From assembly GCF_023380025.1 (NCBI RefSeq), contig NZ_CP097253.1:124001-188000 (forward strand): DNA of 64,000 nt, in the 5' to 3' direction. The notes beneath the pieces were generated by a model that ran no database searches, had not been told where the DNA came from, and was given only the letters and a program-made list of their open reading frames with translations. Shown here one piece after another: positions 26,408 to 35,975 of this stretch. This DNA is from Sphingomonas glaciei (GTDB lineage: Bacteria > Pseudomonadota > Alphaproteobacteria > Sphingomonadales > Sphingomonadaceae). How positions within the stretch are numbered: position 1 is the first letter of the stretch; the number at the start of each line of letters is the position of its first letter. The position numbers were made by a program, and so were the translations under genes.

Positions 26408-27955
26408 GTGACCTTCCGGACCTCTCACCTGCTCGCCGCCTTTCCGCTTGGTATTCTCTCTGCGCTGGCGTTTGAGCCGGTCGGCCTGTGGCCGCTGATG
26501 CCGCTCGCGTTCGCGGCCCTTGCCATGCTGGTCTCGCGCTGTGGGAGCATGGGCAAGGCACTGCTCACCGGCTGGCTGTTCGGTGCCGGTCAGTTCGTGC
26601 TCGGCCTCAACTGGATCGCCACCGCTTTCACCTACCAGGCGGCGATGCCGGGATGGCTGGGCTGGGTCGCGGTGGTGCTGCTGAGCCTTTACCTCGCCGT
26701 TTATCCAGCGCTCGCAACCGGGCTGGCGTGGCGTTTCGGGCAGCGCTCCCCCATCGCCCTGGTACTGGCGCTTGCGGGCGGATGGGCGCTTGCCGAGTGG
26801 CTGCGGGCGACCATGTTCACCGGATTCGCCTGGAACCCGGTAGGCGTGACCCTGCTCGACACCTTCTGGCTTGGCAGCGCGACGGTGATCGGCACCTATG
26901 GCCTGTCGATGCTGGTGGTGCTTTTGGGCGGGGCCATCTTTCTGGTCTTCGCCAAAGCGCGGCGCAGCGCCGCCATTCTCGCCACCCTCCTGCTAGGGCT
27001 TGGCCTGCTTGCCTTCGCGACCCGCACGGCTCCCCAGGTCGCCGCTGGCAAGTCGATCCGGGTGGTCCAGCCCAATATCGGCCAGGAAGACAAGTGGCGC
27101 GAAGGGCTTGAGGAGGAAGCCTTTCGCCGTCTGACCAGCCTGTCCGTGTTGAAGCCGGGGGCCCGCCCGACCTTGTTGCTCTGGCCTGAAGTGGCCGTGC
27201 CCGTCGCCTTCCAGATCGAAGGTCCGCCGCCGCCCCGCCGGACGGCCGGACTGCCGCCGGCACGGCGCGCCGGACAAGTTCTCCGGCCAAGCTCGGACCT
27301 CCTCGTCACCGGTGCCTTTTCACTGGTGGTCGATGGTCAGGCCAATTTGGTCGGAAGCACCAACAGTGTGATGCCGATCACCGCCGACGGCCGCATCCTC
27401 GGCCGCTACGACAAGGCCCATCTGGTGCCCTATGGTGAATATCTCCCGATGCGGCCTTTGTTGTCGGCGATCGGCCTCAGCCAACTCGCGCCAGGAGTAG
27501 GTGACACGCTGTCGGGCCCGGGCCCCCGCAACCTGGCGCTGCCTGGCTGGGGCACGATGGGCCTGCAGATTTGCTACGAGATCATCTTCTCGGGCCAGGT
27601 CGTCGATCCGAACAATCGGCCTGATTTCCTGTTCAACCCGTCCAACGACGCCTGGTTCGGCAGTTGGGGTCCGCCGCAGCACCTCGCCCAGGCCCGGCTT
27701 CGCGCCGCCGAAGAAGGGCTGCCGGTAATTCGCTCCACCCCGACCGGGATCAGCGCGGTGATCGATGCCAATGGCGCGGTCTCGGCCAGCCTGCCGTGGC
27801 GCACCGCAGGCGCGATCGACGCCGAGCTGCCGCTGGCCAAGCCGCCCACGCTCTTTTCCCGGATCGGCAACCCGCTCCCGCTGGGCCTTGCCTTCCTGCT
27901 GCTGCTGTTGGCGGTTGGCATGGACGCGCGGGGTCGCTACAGGCAGCACATATAA
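26408..27955 (+). CDS. lnt: Apolipoprotein N-acyltransferase
   Basis: Lnt adds the third acyl chain to lipoproteins at the inner membrane. The 515-residue protein has six predicted N-terminal helices and a C-terminal nitrilase domain. The catalytic triad is visible: Glu261 (LWPEVAVP), Lys336 ([14 protein letters not shown]) and Cys389 (LQICYEIIF), matching E267/K335/C387 of the E. coli enzyme. A Pro/Arg-rich insertion follows Glu261. The GTG at 26408 is the best start for full membrane topology, though no clear ribosome-binding site is seen. It precedes metK, as in many alphaproteobacteria. Confidence 0.93.
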   Translation: MTFRTSHLLAAFPLGILSALAFEPVGLWPLMPLAFAALAMLVSRCGSMGKALLTGWLFGAGQFVLGLNWIATAFTYQAAMPGWLGWVAVVLLSLYLAVYPALATGLAWRFGQRSPIALVLALAGGWALAEWLRATMFTGFAWNPVGVTLLDTFWLGSATVIGTYGLSMLVVLLGGAIFLVFAKARRSAAILATLLLGLGLLAFATRTAPQVAAGKSIRVVQPNIGQEDKWREGLEEEAFRRLTSLSVLKPGARPTLLLWPEVAVPVAFQIEGPPPPRRTAGLPPARRAGQVLRPSSDLLVTGAFSLVVDGQANLVGSTNSVMPITADGRILGRYDKAHLVPYGEYLPMRPLLSAIGLSQLAPGVGDTLSGPGPRNLALPGWGTMGLQICYEIIFSGQVVDPNNRPDFLFNPSNDAWFGSWGPPQHLAQARLRAAEEGLPVIRSTPTGISAVIDANGAVSASLPWRTAGAIDAELPLAKPPTLFSRIGNPLPLGLAFLLLLLAVGMDARGRYRQHI

Positions 27956-27969
27956 AGCTATCTTTATAT
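27950..27969. promoter_or_regulatory. Perfect AT-rich palindrome upstream of metK, candidate operator
   Basis: ATATAAAG (27950-27957) and CTTTATAT (27962-27969) are exact inverted repeats around CTAT, followed by a third half-like CTTATAT (27971-27977). The site overlaps the lnt stop codon and ends 33 bp before the metK ATG. Its A/T richness stands out in this high-GC region. A dimeric repressor site for SAM/SAH control (ArsR-type SahR/SamR are known for metK genes in proteobacteria) is my inference. Confidence 0.55.
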
Positions 27970-28002
27970 CCTTATATCCGCTTCCAGACGTGCCGGAGTC
28001 CC

Positions 28003-29211
28003 ATGCGCCAGTCCTATCTCTTCACCTCCGAATCCGTTTCCGAAGGCCATCCCGACAAGGTCGCCGACCAGATCAGCGACGCGATCGTCGACCTGTTCCT
28101 GTCCAAGGATCCCGAAGCGCGCATTGCCTGCGAAACGCTGTGCACGACGCAGCTGGTGGTGCTTGCCGGCGAAATCCGCGGCAAGGGCATCTACGAGAAT
28201 GACCAGTGGGCTCCGGGCATCCCGGAAGAAGTCGAGCAGGTCGTTCGCGAGACCGTGAAGCGGATCGGCTATGAGCAGTCCGGCTTCCACTGGGATCAGC
28301 TCGAACTGATCAACAAGCTGCACGGCCAGTCGTCGGAAATCGCGCAGGGCGTGGACGCCACCGGCAACAAGGACGAGGGCGCGGGCGACCAGGGCATCAT
28401 GTTCGGTTACGCCACCGACGAGACCCCGGATTACCTGCCGGCGACGCTCTACTACAGCCACAAGATCCTCGAGCGGATGGCCGCCGACCGGCATTCGGGC
28501 GCGGCCCCGTTCCTTGAGCCTGACGCCAAGAGCCAAGTGACCCTGCGCTACGACGATGGCCGTCCGGTTGCCGCCACCGCGATCGTGGTGTCGAGCCAGC
28601 ACGCCAAGGGCTACCACGAAGGCCAGCCCGAGGCTGAGCTCAAGGCCTACGTTCGCAAGGTCGTCGCCGACATCCTCCCGGCCGATCTGCTCAGCGACGA
28701 GACCGTCTACCACATCAACCCGACCGGCGCGTTCGAGATCGGCGGGCCCGACGGTGACAGCGGCCTGACCGGGCGCAAGATCATCGTCGACACCTACGGC
28801 GGCGCGGCGCCTCATGGCGGTGGCGCCTTTTCGGGCAAGGACCCGACCAAGGTCGACCGTTCGGCCGCCTATGTCGCGCGCTACCTTGCCAAGAACATCG
28901 TCGCGGCGGGCTTCGCCACCCGCTGCACGATTCAGTTGTCCTATGCGATCGGCGTCAGCGAGCCGCTGTCGCTCTACGTCGACACGCACGGCACCGGCAC
29001 GGTCGGCGACGACCAGCTGGAGCAGGCGATCGGCAAGATCGAGCGCCTCGGACGCCTGACCCCGCGCGGCATCCGCACCGCTCTCGGCCTCAACAAGCCG
29101 ATTTACGCTCCGACGGCCGCCTATGGCCACTTCGGCCGCAAAGCCGAGGGCGATCTGTTCCCGTGGGAGAAGACCGACCTCGGCGACGAGCTGAAGTCGC
29201 TGGTCGGCTGA
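28003..29211 (+). CDS. metK: S-adenosylmethionine synthetase
   Basis: The 402-residue enzyme makes SAM from methionine and ATP. It starts with [20 protein letters not shown], the ATP/metal-binding motif, then has [12 protein letters not shown] near residue 125 and the P-loop-like [16 protein letters not shown] near residue 265. Length is normal for proteobacteria. The ATG at 28003 has GGAG six bases upstream. It may be read both from lnt and from its own promoter around the palindrome in front. Confidence 0.98.
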   Translation: MRQSYLFTSESVSEGHPDKVADQISDAIVDLFLSKDPEARIACETLCTTQLVVLAGEIRGKGIYENDQWAPGIPEEVEQVVRETVKRIGYEQSGFHWDQLELINKLHGQSSEIAQGVDATGNKDEGAGDQGIMFGYATDETPDYLPATLYYSHKILERMAADRHSGAAPFLEPDAKSQVTLRYDDGRPVAATAIVVSSQHAKGYHEGQPEAELKAYVRKVVADILPADLLSDETVYHINPTGAFEIGGPDGDSGLTGRKIIVDTYGGAAPHGGGAFSGKDPTKVDRSAAYVARYLAKNIVAAGFATRCTIQLSYAIGVSEPLSLYVDTHGTGTVGDDQLEQAIGKIERLGRLTPRGIRTALGLNKPIYAPTAAYGHFGRKAEGDLFPWEKTDLGDELKSLVG

Positions 29212-29219
29212 TCCTGCAG

Positions 29220-29468
29220 CTATCCGACCGACGGCACCGGGGCGAGCTTGCCGAGCCCCGGTGTCGGCGCTCGGCTTCGGCCAAGCGACCAGTTCGCCTG
29301 CATCCGGACCTGCGGATTGGGGACGCACCAGATCTCGCCGCCCTCGTCCATTGCGACCACCCACAAAAGGTCGAATTCGGGACCATAGTCGATCACGGCC
29401 ATGGCTTGTCCCTTGGCGCGATCGGCGACGTGGATGGGAAGGGGCGGGGAGAGTTGCCTGAAGCTCAT
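29220..29468 (-). CDS. Small conserved-looking protein of unknown function (82 aa)
   Basis: This 82-residue product has a convincing beta-rich middle (AMAVIDYGPEFDLLWVVAMDEGGEIWCVPNPQVR broken into strands) and a low-complexity Pro/Gly tail. It starts MSFRQLSPPLP and has a weak GAGA site. I do not recognise a family. The pattern of a short protein with WCVPNP resembles uncharacterised sphingomonad proteins, but I cannot verify that. It is convergent with metK, 8 bp apart. Confidence 0.55.
   Translation of the reverse strand: MSFRQLSPPLPIHVADRAKGQAMAVIDYGPEFDLLWVVAMDEGGEIWCVPNPQVRMQANWSLGRSRAPTPGLGKLAPVPSVG
29235..29263. terminator. Hairpin downstream of metK, possible terminator
   Basis: CACCGGGGC (29235-29243) and GCCCCGGTG (29255-29263) form a perfect 9-bp stem 23 bp after the metK stop. 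There is no T tract, and it lies inside the 3' end of the convergent small gene, so termination is a tentative reading. Confidence 0.35.
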
Positions 29469-29527
29469 GTCTCAACAACGTGTCTGGCGCACTTCAGGAC
29501 TCGACGTGACCCAAAGTCCCGGTCCGC

Positions 29528-30055
29528 TCAGCGCCGGTCGCGGCTGAACTTCCGGTCTGTCGCCGGCTGATCCGGGAGCCCGGCGCCGCCATCGCCGGGG
29601 CCGCCGCGATCCTGCACACCGACCCGATGCTTGTAGACCAGTTCGCCGCCGAGCCATCCCGAATAGGCAAGGATCACCACGCTCGCGAGGCTGAGCCATA
29701 CCCCCAGGGTCCCGACCTGATCGGTCCCGCCGGTCAGCCGCGCGACGAGGTTCACCGCTTCCAGCGTCATCACCACGATGTTGGCGATCATATGCCGTGT
29801 CGCGGCGCCGATCCGCTTGACCCGGTCGTCGCCCAGATAATCGGCCATGCCCGCGGCCGCCGCCAGCAGGGCGGTGAGCAGCCCGGCCCCAAGCAGCCAG
29901 TTGCTCGCCGTCGCCCAGCCGCCCTCGCGGGTGGTCAGCCACATGATGTCGGTGACCAGCACGCCGATGAAGCTGACGATGGGGAACGGGATCAGCAGCG
30001 GATGGATCGGATGGCCGCCGATCTGCGCCGTGCTTCGGGGGTTATCACCGTTCAT
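29528..30055 (-). CDS. DUF2231 membrane protein
   Basis: The 175-residue protein begins with the DUF2231 hallmark GGHPIHPLLIPFPI. It has four predicted membrane helices (about residues 20-45, 50-70, 85-108 and 115-135), then a hydrophilic Gly/Pro/Asp tail. The start at 30055 is taken for AAGGA eight bases upstream. The biochemical role of the family is unknown; the conserved His residues suggest haem or metal binding, which is inference. It is divergent from trmB across 59 bp. Confidence 0.85.
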   Translation of the reverse strand: MNGDNPRSTAQIGGHPIHPLLIPFPIVSFIGVLVTDIMWLTTREGGWATASNWLLGAGLLTALLAAAAGMADYLGDDRVKRIGAATRHMIANIVVMTLEAVNLVARLTGGTDQVGTLGVWLSLASVVILAYSGWLGGELVYKHRVGVQDRGGPGDGGAGLPDQPATDRKFSRDRR

Positions 30056-30114
30056 TGCGCGTCCTTCGTGCCTCACCTGTTGCCGCCTGAACGCGGGCGA
30101 GTAAAGGCAGGTCC

Positions 30115-30813
30115 ATGACCGCCTTCAAGTCCGGTGATCCGACCACCATCAATCGTCTGTACGGCCGTTCCAGCGGGCACAAGCTGCGGCAGGGCCAGCA
30201 GGAACTGATCGACAAGCTGCTGCCACAGATCAGCGTGCCCGCCGAGGGCGAGATCAGTTCACGAATCCTGTTCGGCGACGACCGTCCGCTGCACTTCGAG
30301 ATCGGGTTCGGCTCGGGCGAGCATCTCGCCTATCGCGCCGACCTGCTGCCCGACCACGGCTTCGTCGGCTGCGAGCCGTTCCTCAACGGGGTCGCCACCG
30401 CGCTCGGCCACGTCCGCGACGGGCCGCTGGGCAATGTGCGCCTGCACATGAACGATGCGCTGGAGGTTCTGCGCCGGGTTCCCGACGACAGCCTGCTGAT
30501 GCTCTACCTGCTCCATCCCGACCCCTGGCCCAAGGCGCGTCACGCCAAAAGGCGGATGGTCAACGACGGGCCGGTCGACCTGTTCGCAAGCAAGCTCAAG
30601 CCCGGCGGAGAGCTGCGCATCGCGACCGACCATCCGGTCTATCTCGACTGGACGCTGATGATCATGCAGCGCCACACCGACCAGTTCGACTGGCTGGCCG
30701 AAAAGCCGTCCGACTTCCTCGACCCGCCGTCGGGCTGGATCGAGACCCGCTACGGAGCGAAGAGCCGGCGCGAGGGGCGGCGGCCTTATTACCTGCGCTA
30801 CCGGCGCCGCTGA
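30115..30813 (+). CDS. trmB: tRNA (guanine-N7-)-methyltransferase
   Basis: The 232-residue enzyme methylates G46 in the tRNA variable loop. Visible motifs are HFEIGFGSGEHL (SAM binding), FVGCEPFLNGV, LLHPDPWPKARHAKRRMV (catalytic PDPWPK block) and ELRIATDH. It opens with the usual alphaproteobacterial N-terminus YGRSSGHKLRQGQQ. It converges on corC with only 3 bp between stop codons. Confidence 0.96.
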   Translation: MTAFKSGDPTTINRLYGRSSGHKLRQGQQELIDKLLPQISVPAEGEISSRILFGDDRPLHFEIGFGSGEHLAYRADLLPDHGFVGCEPFLNGVATALGHVRDGPLGNVRLHMNDALEVLRRVPDDSLLMLYLLHPDPWPKARHAKRRMVNDGPVDLFASKLKPGGELRIATDHPVYLDWTLMIMQRHTDQFDWLAEKPSDFLDPPSGWIETRYGAKSRREGRRPYYLRYRRR

Positions 30814-30816
30814 GGC

Positions 30817-31695
30817 TCAGGCTTCGGCCAACTCGGTTCCCTCGGGCGCATGCAGCCGAAGCCGGATCATCTTGCGCTCGTCGGCCTCGACCGACTCCAG
30901 CCGCCAGCCGCTCGGGTGCGCGATGCTTTCGCCCGGCTCGAGGATCCGCCCGGCAAGCAGGAAGGCGAGGCCGCCCAGCGTGTCGACCTCGTCGTCCTCG
31001 GCGATCAGCCGCGCATCGACCGCGTCGGCAAGTTCTTCGAGTTCCAGCCGCGCGTCGGCTTCCCACAGCCCATCGTCGAGGCGGGCGAGAAGCGGCTGCT
31101 GCTCCTCGTCATGCTCGTCGTCGATGTCGCCGACGATCTCCTCGACCACGTCCTCGATGGTGACGAGGCCCTCGGTCCCGCCGAATTCGTCGATCACGAC
31201 CGCAAGATGGATCCGCTCGGCCCGCATCCGCGCGAGCAGGTCGAGCACCCCCATGCTCTCGGGAACGTAGAGCGGCAGGCGCATGATCTCCTCGACGCTC
31301 TTGCGCTCGGTGGCGTCGAAGTAAGCGTTGAAGACGTCCTTGATGTGGACCATCCCGATGATCTCATCGAGGCTTTCGCCGGTGATCGGCAGGCGGCTGT
31401 GGCCGGCATCGGCGAATATCTTCGCCAGCTCTTCCATGCTGCTGCCATGCTTGGCCGAGATGATCTCGCCGCGGGTGACGCAGATGTCGCCGGCGGTGCG
31501 ATCGCCGAAGTGCAGCAGGTTCTTGAGCATCTGCCGCTCGAGCGGGCTGAGGTCACCCTGCTTGGGTTTGTCGTCCTCGGCATCGTCGATCGCTTCCTCG
31601 ATCTGGTCGCGCAGCGTGGTCTCGCCGTCGTCGCCGAACATCAGACTGCGAAGCCCGCGCCACAGGCGCGAACCATTGTCGGGCTGGGTGGCCAT
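30817..31695 (-). CDS. corC: CorC/HlyC-family CBS-domain protein
   Basis: The 292-residue soluble protein has an N-terminal acidic linker and a pair of CBS domains (from DICVTRGEIISAKHG to VEEIVGDIDDEHD, including VVIDEFGGTEGLVTIED). A C-terminal CorC_HlyC transporter-associated domain follows. There are no membrane helices, unlike full-length CNNM/HlyC proteins. Family members are linked to Mg/Co efflux. Its ATG overlaps the last base of the ybeY stop (TGATG). In many alphaproteobacteria it is followed by lnt; here lnt is inverted some 3 kb away. Confidence 0.92.
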   Translation of the reverse strand: MATQPDNGSRLWRGLRSLMFGDDGETTLRDQIEEAIDDAEDDKPKQGDLSPLERQMLKNLLHFGDRTAGDICVTRGEIISAKHGSSMEELAKIFADAGHSRLPITGESLDEIIGMVHIKDVFNAYFDATERKSVEEIMRLPLYVPESMGVLDLLARMRAERIHLAVVIDEFGGTEGLVTIEDVVEEIVGDIDDEHDEEQQPLLARLDDGLWEADARLELEELADAVDARLIAEDDEVDTLGGLAFLLAGRILEPGESIAHPSGWRLESVEADERKMIRLRLHAPEGTELAEA

Positions 31696-32201
31696 CAGGC
31701 GGCCACCTCATAGGGGTTGGACAGGCCCAGCCGGGCAAGCGCACGAACCTCGCGCGCTTCCATGTCCTCGGCGGTGTCGTCGTCCATATGGTCGTAGCCC
31801 AACAGGTGAAGGGTGCCATGCACCAGCAAATGGGCGGCATGATCGGGCAAGGTCAGTGCCTTTTCCTGGGCCTCGCGGGCGCAGGTCGCGCGGGCCAGCA
31901 CGATGTCGCCCAGCATCAGCTCGGGCCCCGGGGTAGCAGCCCCGTCCAGTTCGTCGGGCTCGGCCTGGGGAAAGGACAGGACGTTGGTTGGCTTGTCCTT
32001 GCCGCGCCACTCGGCGTTCAGGGCCTGCACTTCCTCGTCGCTGGTGAGCACGATCGACAGTTCGACTGGCCGCGCGGCCTGAGCCAGACCAGGAAAGGCG
32101 CTTTCGGCGATGGCGGCCCGGGCCGCGGCTTCGGCAAGCCGCGCCCAGTCGGTGCTACTGTCCCAGTCGTCGTCGGCGTCGAGGCTGATGTCGAGGCTCA
32201 A
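31695..32201 (-). CDS. ybeY: Endoribonuclease YbeY (16S rRNA maturation)
   Basis: The 168-residue metalloprotein is involved in 16S rRNA 3'-end maturation and ribosome quality control. The zinc motif [11 protein letters not shown] lies near residue 129, and the upstream [13 protein letters not shown] motif near residue 67 is also complete. Start and stop overlap with phoH (ATGA) and corC (TGATG), showing tight coupling. Confidence 0.96.
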   Translation of the reverse strand: MSLDISLDADDDWDSSTDWARLAEAAARAAIAESAFPGLAQAARPVELSIVLTSDEEVQALNAEWRGKDKPTNVLSFPQAEPDELDGAATPGPELMLGDIVLARATCAREAQEKALTLPDHAAHLLVHGTLHLLGYDHMDDDTAEDMEAREVRALARLGLSNPYEVAA

Positions 32202-33208
32202 TTCCCGGGTCCCTCATAGGCTTCGACGATCCGCCCGACCAGCGGATGGCGGACCACGTCGGCGGCACTGAACCGCACCGTCGCCAGCCGCGGAATGCCT
32301 TCGAGCTTGGTGACCGCATCGGCCAGCCCACTCTCCACGCCCCGCGGCAAATCGGTCTGGTTGGGATCGCCGCAGATCACCATCCGGCTACGCATGCCGA
32401 AGCGGGTGAGGAACATCTTCATCTGCTGCGGCGTGGTGTTCTGCGCTTCGTCGAGAATGATGAAGGCGTCGCTCAACGTCCGGCCGCGCATGAAGGCGAT
32501 CGGCGCAATCTCGATCTCGCCGCTGGCGATCCGCCGCTCGACCTGCTCGGTCGGGAGCATGTCGTAGAGCGCATCGTATAGCGGCCGAAGATAGGGATCG
32601 ACCTTTTCCTTCATGTCGCCGGGCAGGAAGCCCAGCCGCTCGCCGGCTTCGACCGCCGGGCGCGACAGGATCAGCCGGTCGACCTGGCCGCCGATCAGCA
32701 TCGACACTGCCTGGGCGACGGCGAGATAGGTCTTGCCGGTACCCGCCGGCCCGAGCGCAAAGATCATGTCGTCGCGCGCCAGCGCCTCCATGTAGGCGGT
32801 CTGGATCGTGCTGCGCGGAACGATGGTCTTCTTGCGGGTGCGGATCATCACCCGGTTGGGGTTGCTCGACGGCGCTTCGGCATCCGGCACGATCCCGTCG
32901 AGCTTGCGCTGGGCGCCCATTCCGATCACGCTTTCGACCACTGCCAGGTCGACGTCCTGACCAGCGTCTAGCCGGCTGTAGAGGTCGACCAGCACTTCCT
33001 TGGCGCGGGCCGCGCTGTCGGGCTCGCCCTCGATCTGCACGCGGGTTCCCCGCGCGGCGATGTTGACGCCGAGCCGATCCTCGATCGCGACCAGGTGACG
33101 GTCATATTCGCCGAACAAGGGCCCGAGCAGGTAAGGCTGCTCGAATTCGATCTCGAGTCGAGCGCGGGTGGGGTCGTCCACGGCGCGGAGGTCGGGGCGC
33201 TTGGGCAT
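32198..33208 (-). CDS. phoH: PhoH-family ATPase
   Basis: The 336-residue protein has Walker [16 protein letters not shown] near residue 152, and Walker [11 protein letters not shown] near residue 250. An additional GDPNQTDLP motif is typical of PhoH/PhoL-type ATPases related to superfamily 1 helicases. A KH-like N-terminal region precedes them. Its conserved place before ybeY fits a role in RNA/ribosome maintenance. Confidence 0.95.
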   Translation of the reverse strand: MPKRPDLRAVDDPTRARLEIEFEQPYLLGPLFGEYDRHLVAIEDRLGVNIAARGTRVQIEGEPDSAARAKEVLVDLYSRLDAGQDVDLAVVESVIGMGAQRKLDGIVPDAEAPSSNPNRVMIRTRKKTIVPRSTIQTAYMEALARDDMIFALGPAGTGKTYLAVAQAVSMLIGGQVDRLILSRPAVEAGERLGFLPGDMKEKVDPYLRPLYDALYDMLPTEQVERRIASGEIEIAPIAFMRGRTLSDAFIILDEAQNTTPQQMKMFLTRFGMRSRMVICGDPNQTDLPRGVESGLADAVTKLEGIPRLATVRFSAADVVRHPLVGRIVEAYEGPGN

Positions 33209-33270
33209 CTAGCGGCGTAAAGCCATGGGGTGCGTCATCGTTCCCGAATGTAGTGCGTGCGGCGGCAGAG

Positions 33271-34596
33271 TCACGCGGCCTGTTTGCTGTTTCGCGCGAG
33301 AAGCTCACCGGCCAGGCTGTTGGGCAGCGCGGCGGTCAGGCGCACGTCGACCATATCGCCGATCTTGGCGTCGGTCTCGACGAACACCGACTGCAGCCAG
33401 GGCGACTTGCCGATCATCTGGCCGGGCTTGCGGCCGACGCGGTCGATCAGGATGCGGGTTTCGGTGCCAACCTTGGCGGCGTTGAAGCGGCGACTCCCTT
33501 CCATTACCAGCGCCTGCAACCTCTGCAGCCGCTCGTCCTTGACCGGCTCAGGCACCTGGTCGCCCATTGTCGCCGCGGGGGTGCCGGGGCGGGGGCTGTA
33601 CTTGAAGGTGAAGGCCGAGGCGTAGCCGACTTCCTCGACGATCCGCAGCGTGGCCGCGAAATCCTCTTCGGTCTCGCCGGGAAAGCCGACGATGAAATCG
33701 CCCGACAGCGCGATCGCGGGATTCGCGGCACGGACCTTAGCGATCACCCGCAGATAGTCGGCGGCGGTATGGTGGCGATTCATCGCCTTGAGGATGCGGT
33801 CGCTGCCGGCTTGCACGGGCAGGTGTAGGTAGGGCATCAGCTCGGGCACCTCGGCATGGGCGGCGATCAGGTCGTCGGCCATGTTGATCGGGTGCGAGGT
33901 GGTGTAGCGGATCCGCTCCAGCCCCGGCAGCGGCGCCAGCTTGCGGATCAGGGTCGCCAACGTCTCGCTGCCATCTTCCCAGGCATTGACGTTTTGCCCG
34001 AGCAGGGTGAGCTCGCGGGTGCCGCCTTCGACCAGCTGCGCCGCTTCGTCGAGCAGGTCGCCGATCGGCCGGCTGATCTCGGCGCCGCGGGTGTAAGGCA
34101 CCACGCAATAGGTGCAGAACTTGTCGCAGCCTTCCTGGACCGACAGGAATGCGGATACCCCGGCGCGGCGGCGGCGGGGGAGTGCGGCGAATTTGTCGAG
34201 CGGCGGCAGATCGGTGTCGACCGGGCGCCCGCCCGCTTCGACCTCGCGCAGCATCTCCGGCAGGCGGTGATAGGCCTGGGGGCCGACAACCAGGTCGATC
34301 GACTTGGAGCGGCGCTTGGCCTCCGCGCCTTCGGCCTGGGCGACGCAGCCGGCCAGCGCGATCACTGGGCGCGAGCCGTCCTCGCGGCGCAGGCGCCCGA
34401 CCTCGCTATAGGCCTTTTCAGCGGCCTTTTCGCGAATGTGGCAGGTGTTGAGGACCACCACGTCGGCGTCGGCGTCGGCGCCCGGGGCCGCCGGGGTCAT
34501 CCCCTCGGCGCCGAGCAGCTCAGCCATGCGCTCGCCGTCATAGACGTTCATCTGGCAACCGAAGGACTTGATGGCGAAAGTGCGCGGGGCGGTCAT
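33271..34596 (-). CDS. miaB: tRNA-2-methylthio-N6-isopentenyladenosine(37) synthase
   Basis: MiaB is a radical SAM methylthiotransferase modifying A37 of tRNAs. The 441-residue protein has the N-terminal UPF0004 domain with Cys ligands (FGCQMN, LNTCHIR and LAGCVAQ). The radical SAM motif CDKFCTYC lies near residue 160, and a C-terminal TRAM domain starts near residue 375. It is cotranscribed with phoH, ybeY and corC (62 bp to phoH). Confidence 0.97.
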   Translation of the reverse strand: MTAPRTFAIKSFGCQMNVYDGERMAELLGAEGMTPAAPGADADADVVVLNTCHIREKAAEKAYSEVGRLRREDGSRPVIALAGCVAQAEGAEAKRRSKSIDLVVGPQAYHRLPEMLREVEAGGRPVDTDLPPLDKFAALPRRRRAGVSAFLSVQEGCDKFCTYCVVPYTRGAEISRPIGDLLDEAAQLVEGGTRELTLLGQNVNAWEDGSETLATLIRKLAPLPGLERIRYTTSHPINMADDLIAAHAEVPELMPYLHLPVQAGSDRILKAMNRHHTAADYLRVIAKVRAANPAIALSGDFIVGFPGETEEDFAATLRIVEEVGYASAFTFKYSPRPGTPAATMGDQVPEPVKDERLQRLQALVMEGSRRFNAAKVGTETRILIDRVGRKPGQMIGKSPWLQSVFVETDAKIGDMVDVRLTAALPNSLAGELLARNSKQAA

Positions 34597-34641
34597 GGCG
34601 CCGGGCCTATACGCCGCCCGGCCAGAGTAGACCAGCCGAAG

Positions 34642-35379
34642 TCAGGCCGCCGCCGCCGCCGGCTCGGGCACCACGCCCAGCGCGGCGCTGATCGCTCGCT
34701 GCGCTGTGGCCGCCAGCGCCTTGCGGTCCTGCCCGGGGGCGAGCGGGTCGAGGAAATGAAGCGTCACCTCAAGCCTTCCCTTCCGGCCAAGCAGGCGAAG
34801 GAAGTTGGCCTGGCCGGTTTCGCCCGCCGGCCAGCCATAGGCCGCGGCAAGAGGGCCATAGTCGACCGCCACCGGCTGAACCGTCAGCGGGACCAACGAC
34901 TGCTCGGCGATCTTGAGCAGGGCAGGGCGGAACGGCAGCATCTTCCCGTCCGGGCCGACGGTGCCTTCGGGGAACAGGCACAAAGGTTTGTGGCTGCGAA
35001 GCGCCTCGTCCATCGCGCGAAGCTGGTCGCCGATGCTGCCGCGCCGCTCGCGCTCGACGAACACGGTGCCATTCTCCTCGCACAGCCAGCGCATGAATGG
35101 GTGGCCGCGAAGCCCGTCCTTGGCGACGAAAGCGCAGTCGGCGGCCCCGGCCAGCATCGGAATGTCCAGCCAGCTGACGTGGTTGGCGACCATCAGGGTG
35201 GAGCCCGATGGCTTGGGCCCGATGGTGCGAACGCGGGCTCCGGCGAGCCAGCCCACACCGCGCAGCAGGCGCCGCGGCCAGGGCGATGGGCCGAAACGGC
35301 GCACGAGCAGATGGAGGCCGGCGCACACCGCCAGCCACAGCGCCATGGCAAGCAGGAGGAACACGGCGCGCAGGGTCAT
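34642..35379 (-). CDS. plsC: 1-acyl-sn-glycerol-3-phosphate acyltransferase
   Basis: The 245-residue membrane-bound acyltransferase makes phosphatidic acid. One N-terminal hydrophobic helix is followed by the NHVSWLD motif (HX4D catalytic pair), and FPEGT at the substrate-binding block. The ATG at 35379 is selected to begin at the membrane helix; 14 extra upstream codons are basic and not family-like. It sits between fur and miaB in the conserved cluster. Confidence 0.92.
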   Translation of the reverse strand: MTLRAVFLLLAMALWLAVCAGLHLLVRRFGPSPWPRRLLRGVGWLAGARVRTIGPKPSGSTLMVANHVSWLDIPMLAGAADCAFVAKDGLRGHPFMRWLCEENGTVFVERERRGSIGDQLRAMDEALRSHKPLCLFPEGTVGPDGKMLPFRPALLKIAEQSLVPLTVQPVAVDYGPLAAAYGWPAGETGQANFLRLLGRKGRLEVTLHFLDPLAPGQDRKALAATAQRAISAALGVVPEPAAAAA

Positions 35380-35450
35380 GATCGCCCGTCGCCGCGGACT
35401 CGACCCGGTGTCGCGCTGCACATGCGGAGGGCCGGGTAAGGAAAAGAAGC

Positions 35451-35474
35451 GGGACCCCGGGTCAGGCCCGGGAC
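35451..35474. repeat. REP-like GC-rich palindrome
   Basis: GGGACCCCGGG, TCAGG, CCCGGGAC form a compact inverted repeat just downstream of the fur stop. Palindromes of this type are common between alphaproteobacterial genes. It could also act as a weak terminator or mRNA 3'-stabiliser between fur and plsC. Confidence 0.45.
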
Positions 35475-35496
35475 AACGCGAAGCGGCACAAGACCC

Positions 35497-35919
35497 TTAG
35501 CGGTCGCGCTCAAGCGGGACGCCGTACAGCTCCAGCCGGTGGTCGACGAGCTTGAAGCCAAGCCGTTCGGCGACCCGGGCCTTGAGCAGCTCCAGTTCCT
35601 CGTCGTGGAACTCGACCACCCGGCCGCTCTCGACGTCGATCAGATGGTCGTGATGCTCTTCGCTCACCGCCTCGTAGCGCGAGCGGCCGTTGCCGAACTC
35701 GTGGCGCTCGAGAATGCCGGCCTCCTCGAACAGGCGGACGGTGCGGTAGACGGTGGCGATGGAGATGTTGGGATCGATCGCCGAGGCCCGCTCGTGCAGC
35801 GTCTCGACGTCGGGATGGTCGGCGCTTTCGGAGATGATGCGAGCGATCGTCCGGCGCTGCTCCGTGATCCGCAGCCCTTTTTCGGCGCAGAGCGCTTCGA
35901 TGTCGATCTGGCGGTGCAT
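35497..35919 (-). CDS. fur: Fur-family transcriptional regulator
   Basis: The 140-residue regulator has a winged-helix DNA-binding half with SIATVYRTVRLFEEAGI and a dimerisation/metal half with EEHHDHLIDVESG. The structural-zinc CxxC pairs of E. coli Fur are absent: the usual HLxCxxCG is HLIDVESG and only one Cys (Cys11) is present. That is usual for alphaproteobacterial Fur/Mur proteins, so the effector may be iron or manganese. It lies in the tsaB-rimI-fur-miaB cluster typical of the class. Confidence 0.93.
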   Translation of the reverse strand: MHRQIDIEALCAEKGLRITEQRRTIARIISESADHPDVETLHERASAIDPNISIATVYRTVRLFEEAGILERHEFGNGRSRYEAVSEEHHDHLIDVESGRVVEFHDEELELLKARVAERLGFKLVDHRLELYGVPLERDR

Positions 35920-35975
35920 GGGGTGCGATTACGGGAGCGGAGGCGGGGCGTCTAGGCCCCGCCGCCACGAAACGA

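Noticed and set aside
27956..28002. SAM-type riboswitch upstream of metK
   Set aside because: Only 47 bp separate lnt and metK and I find no SAM-I/II pseudoknot core; the simple palindrome fits a protein operator better.
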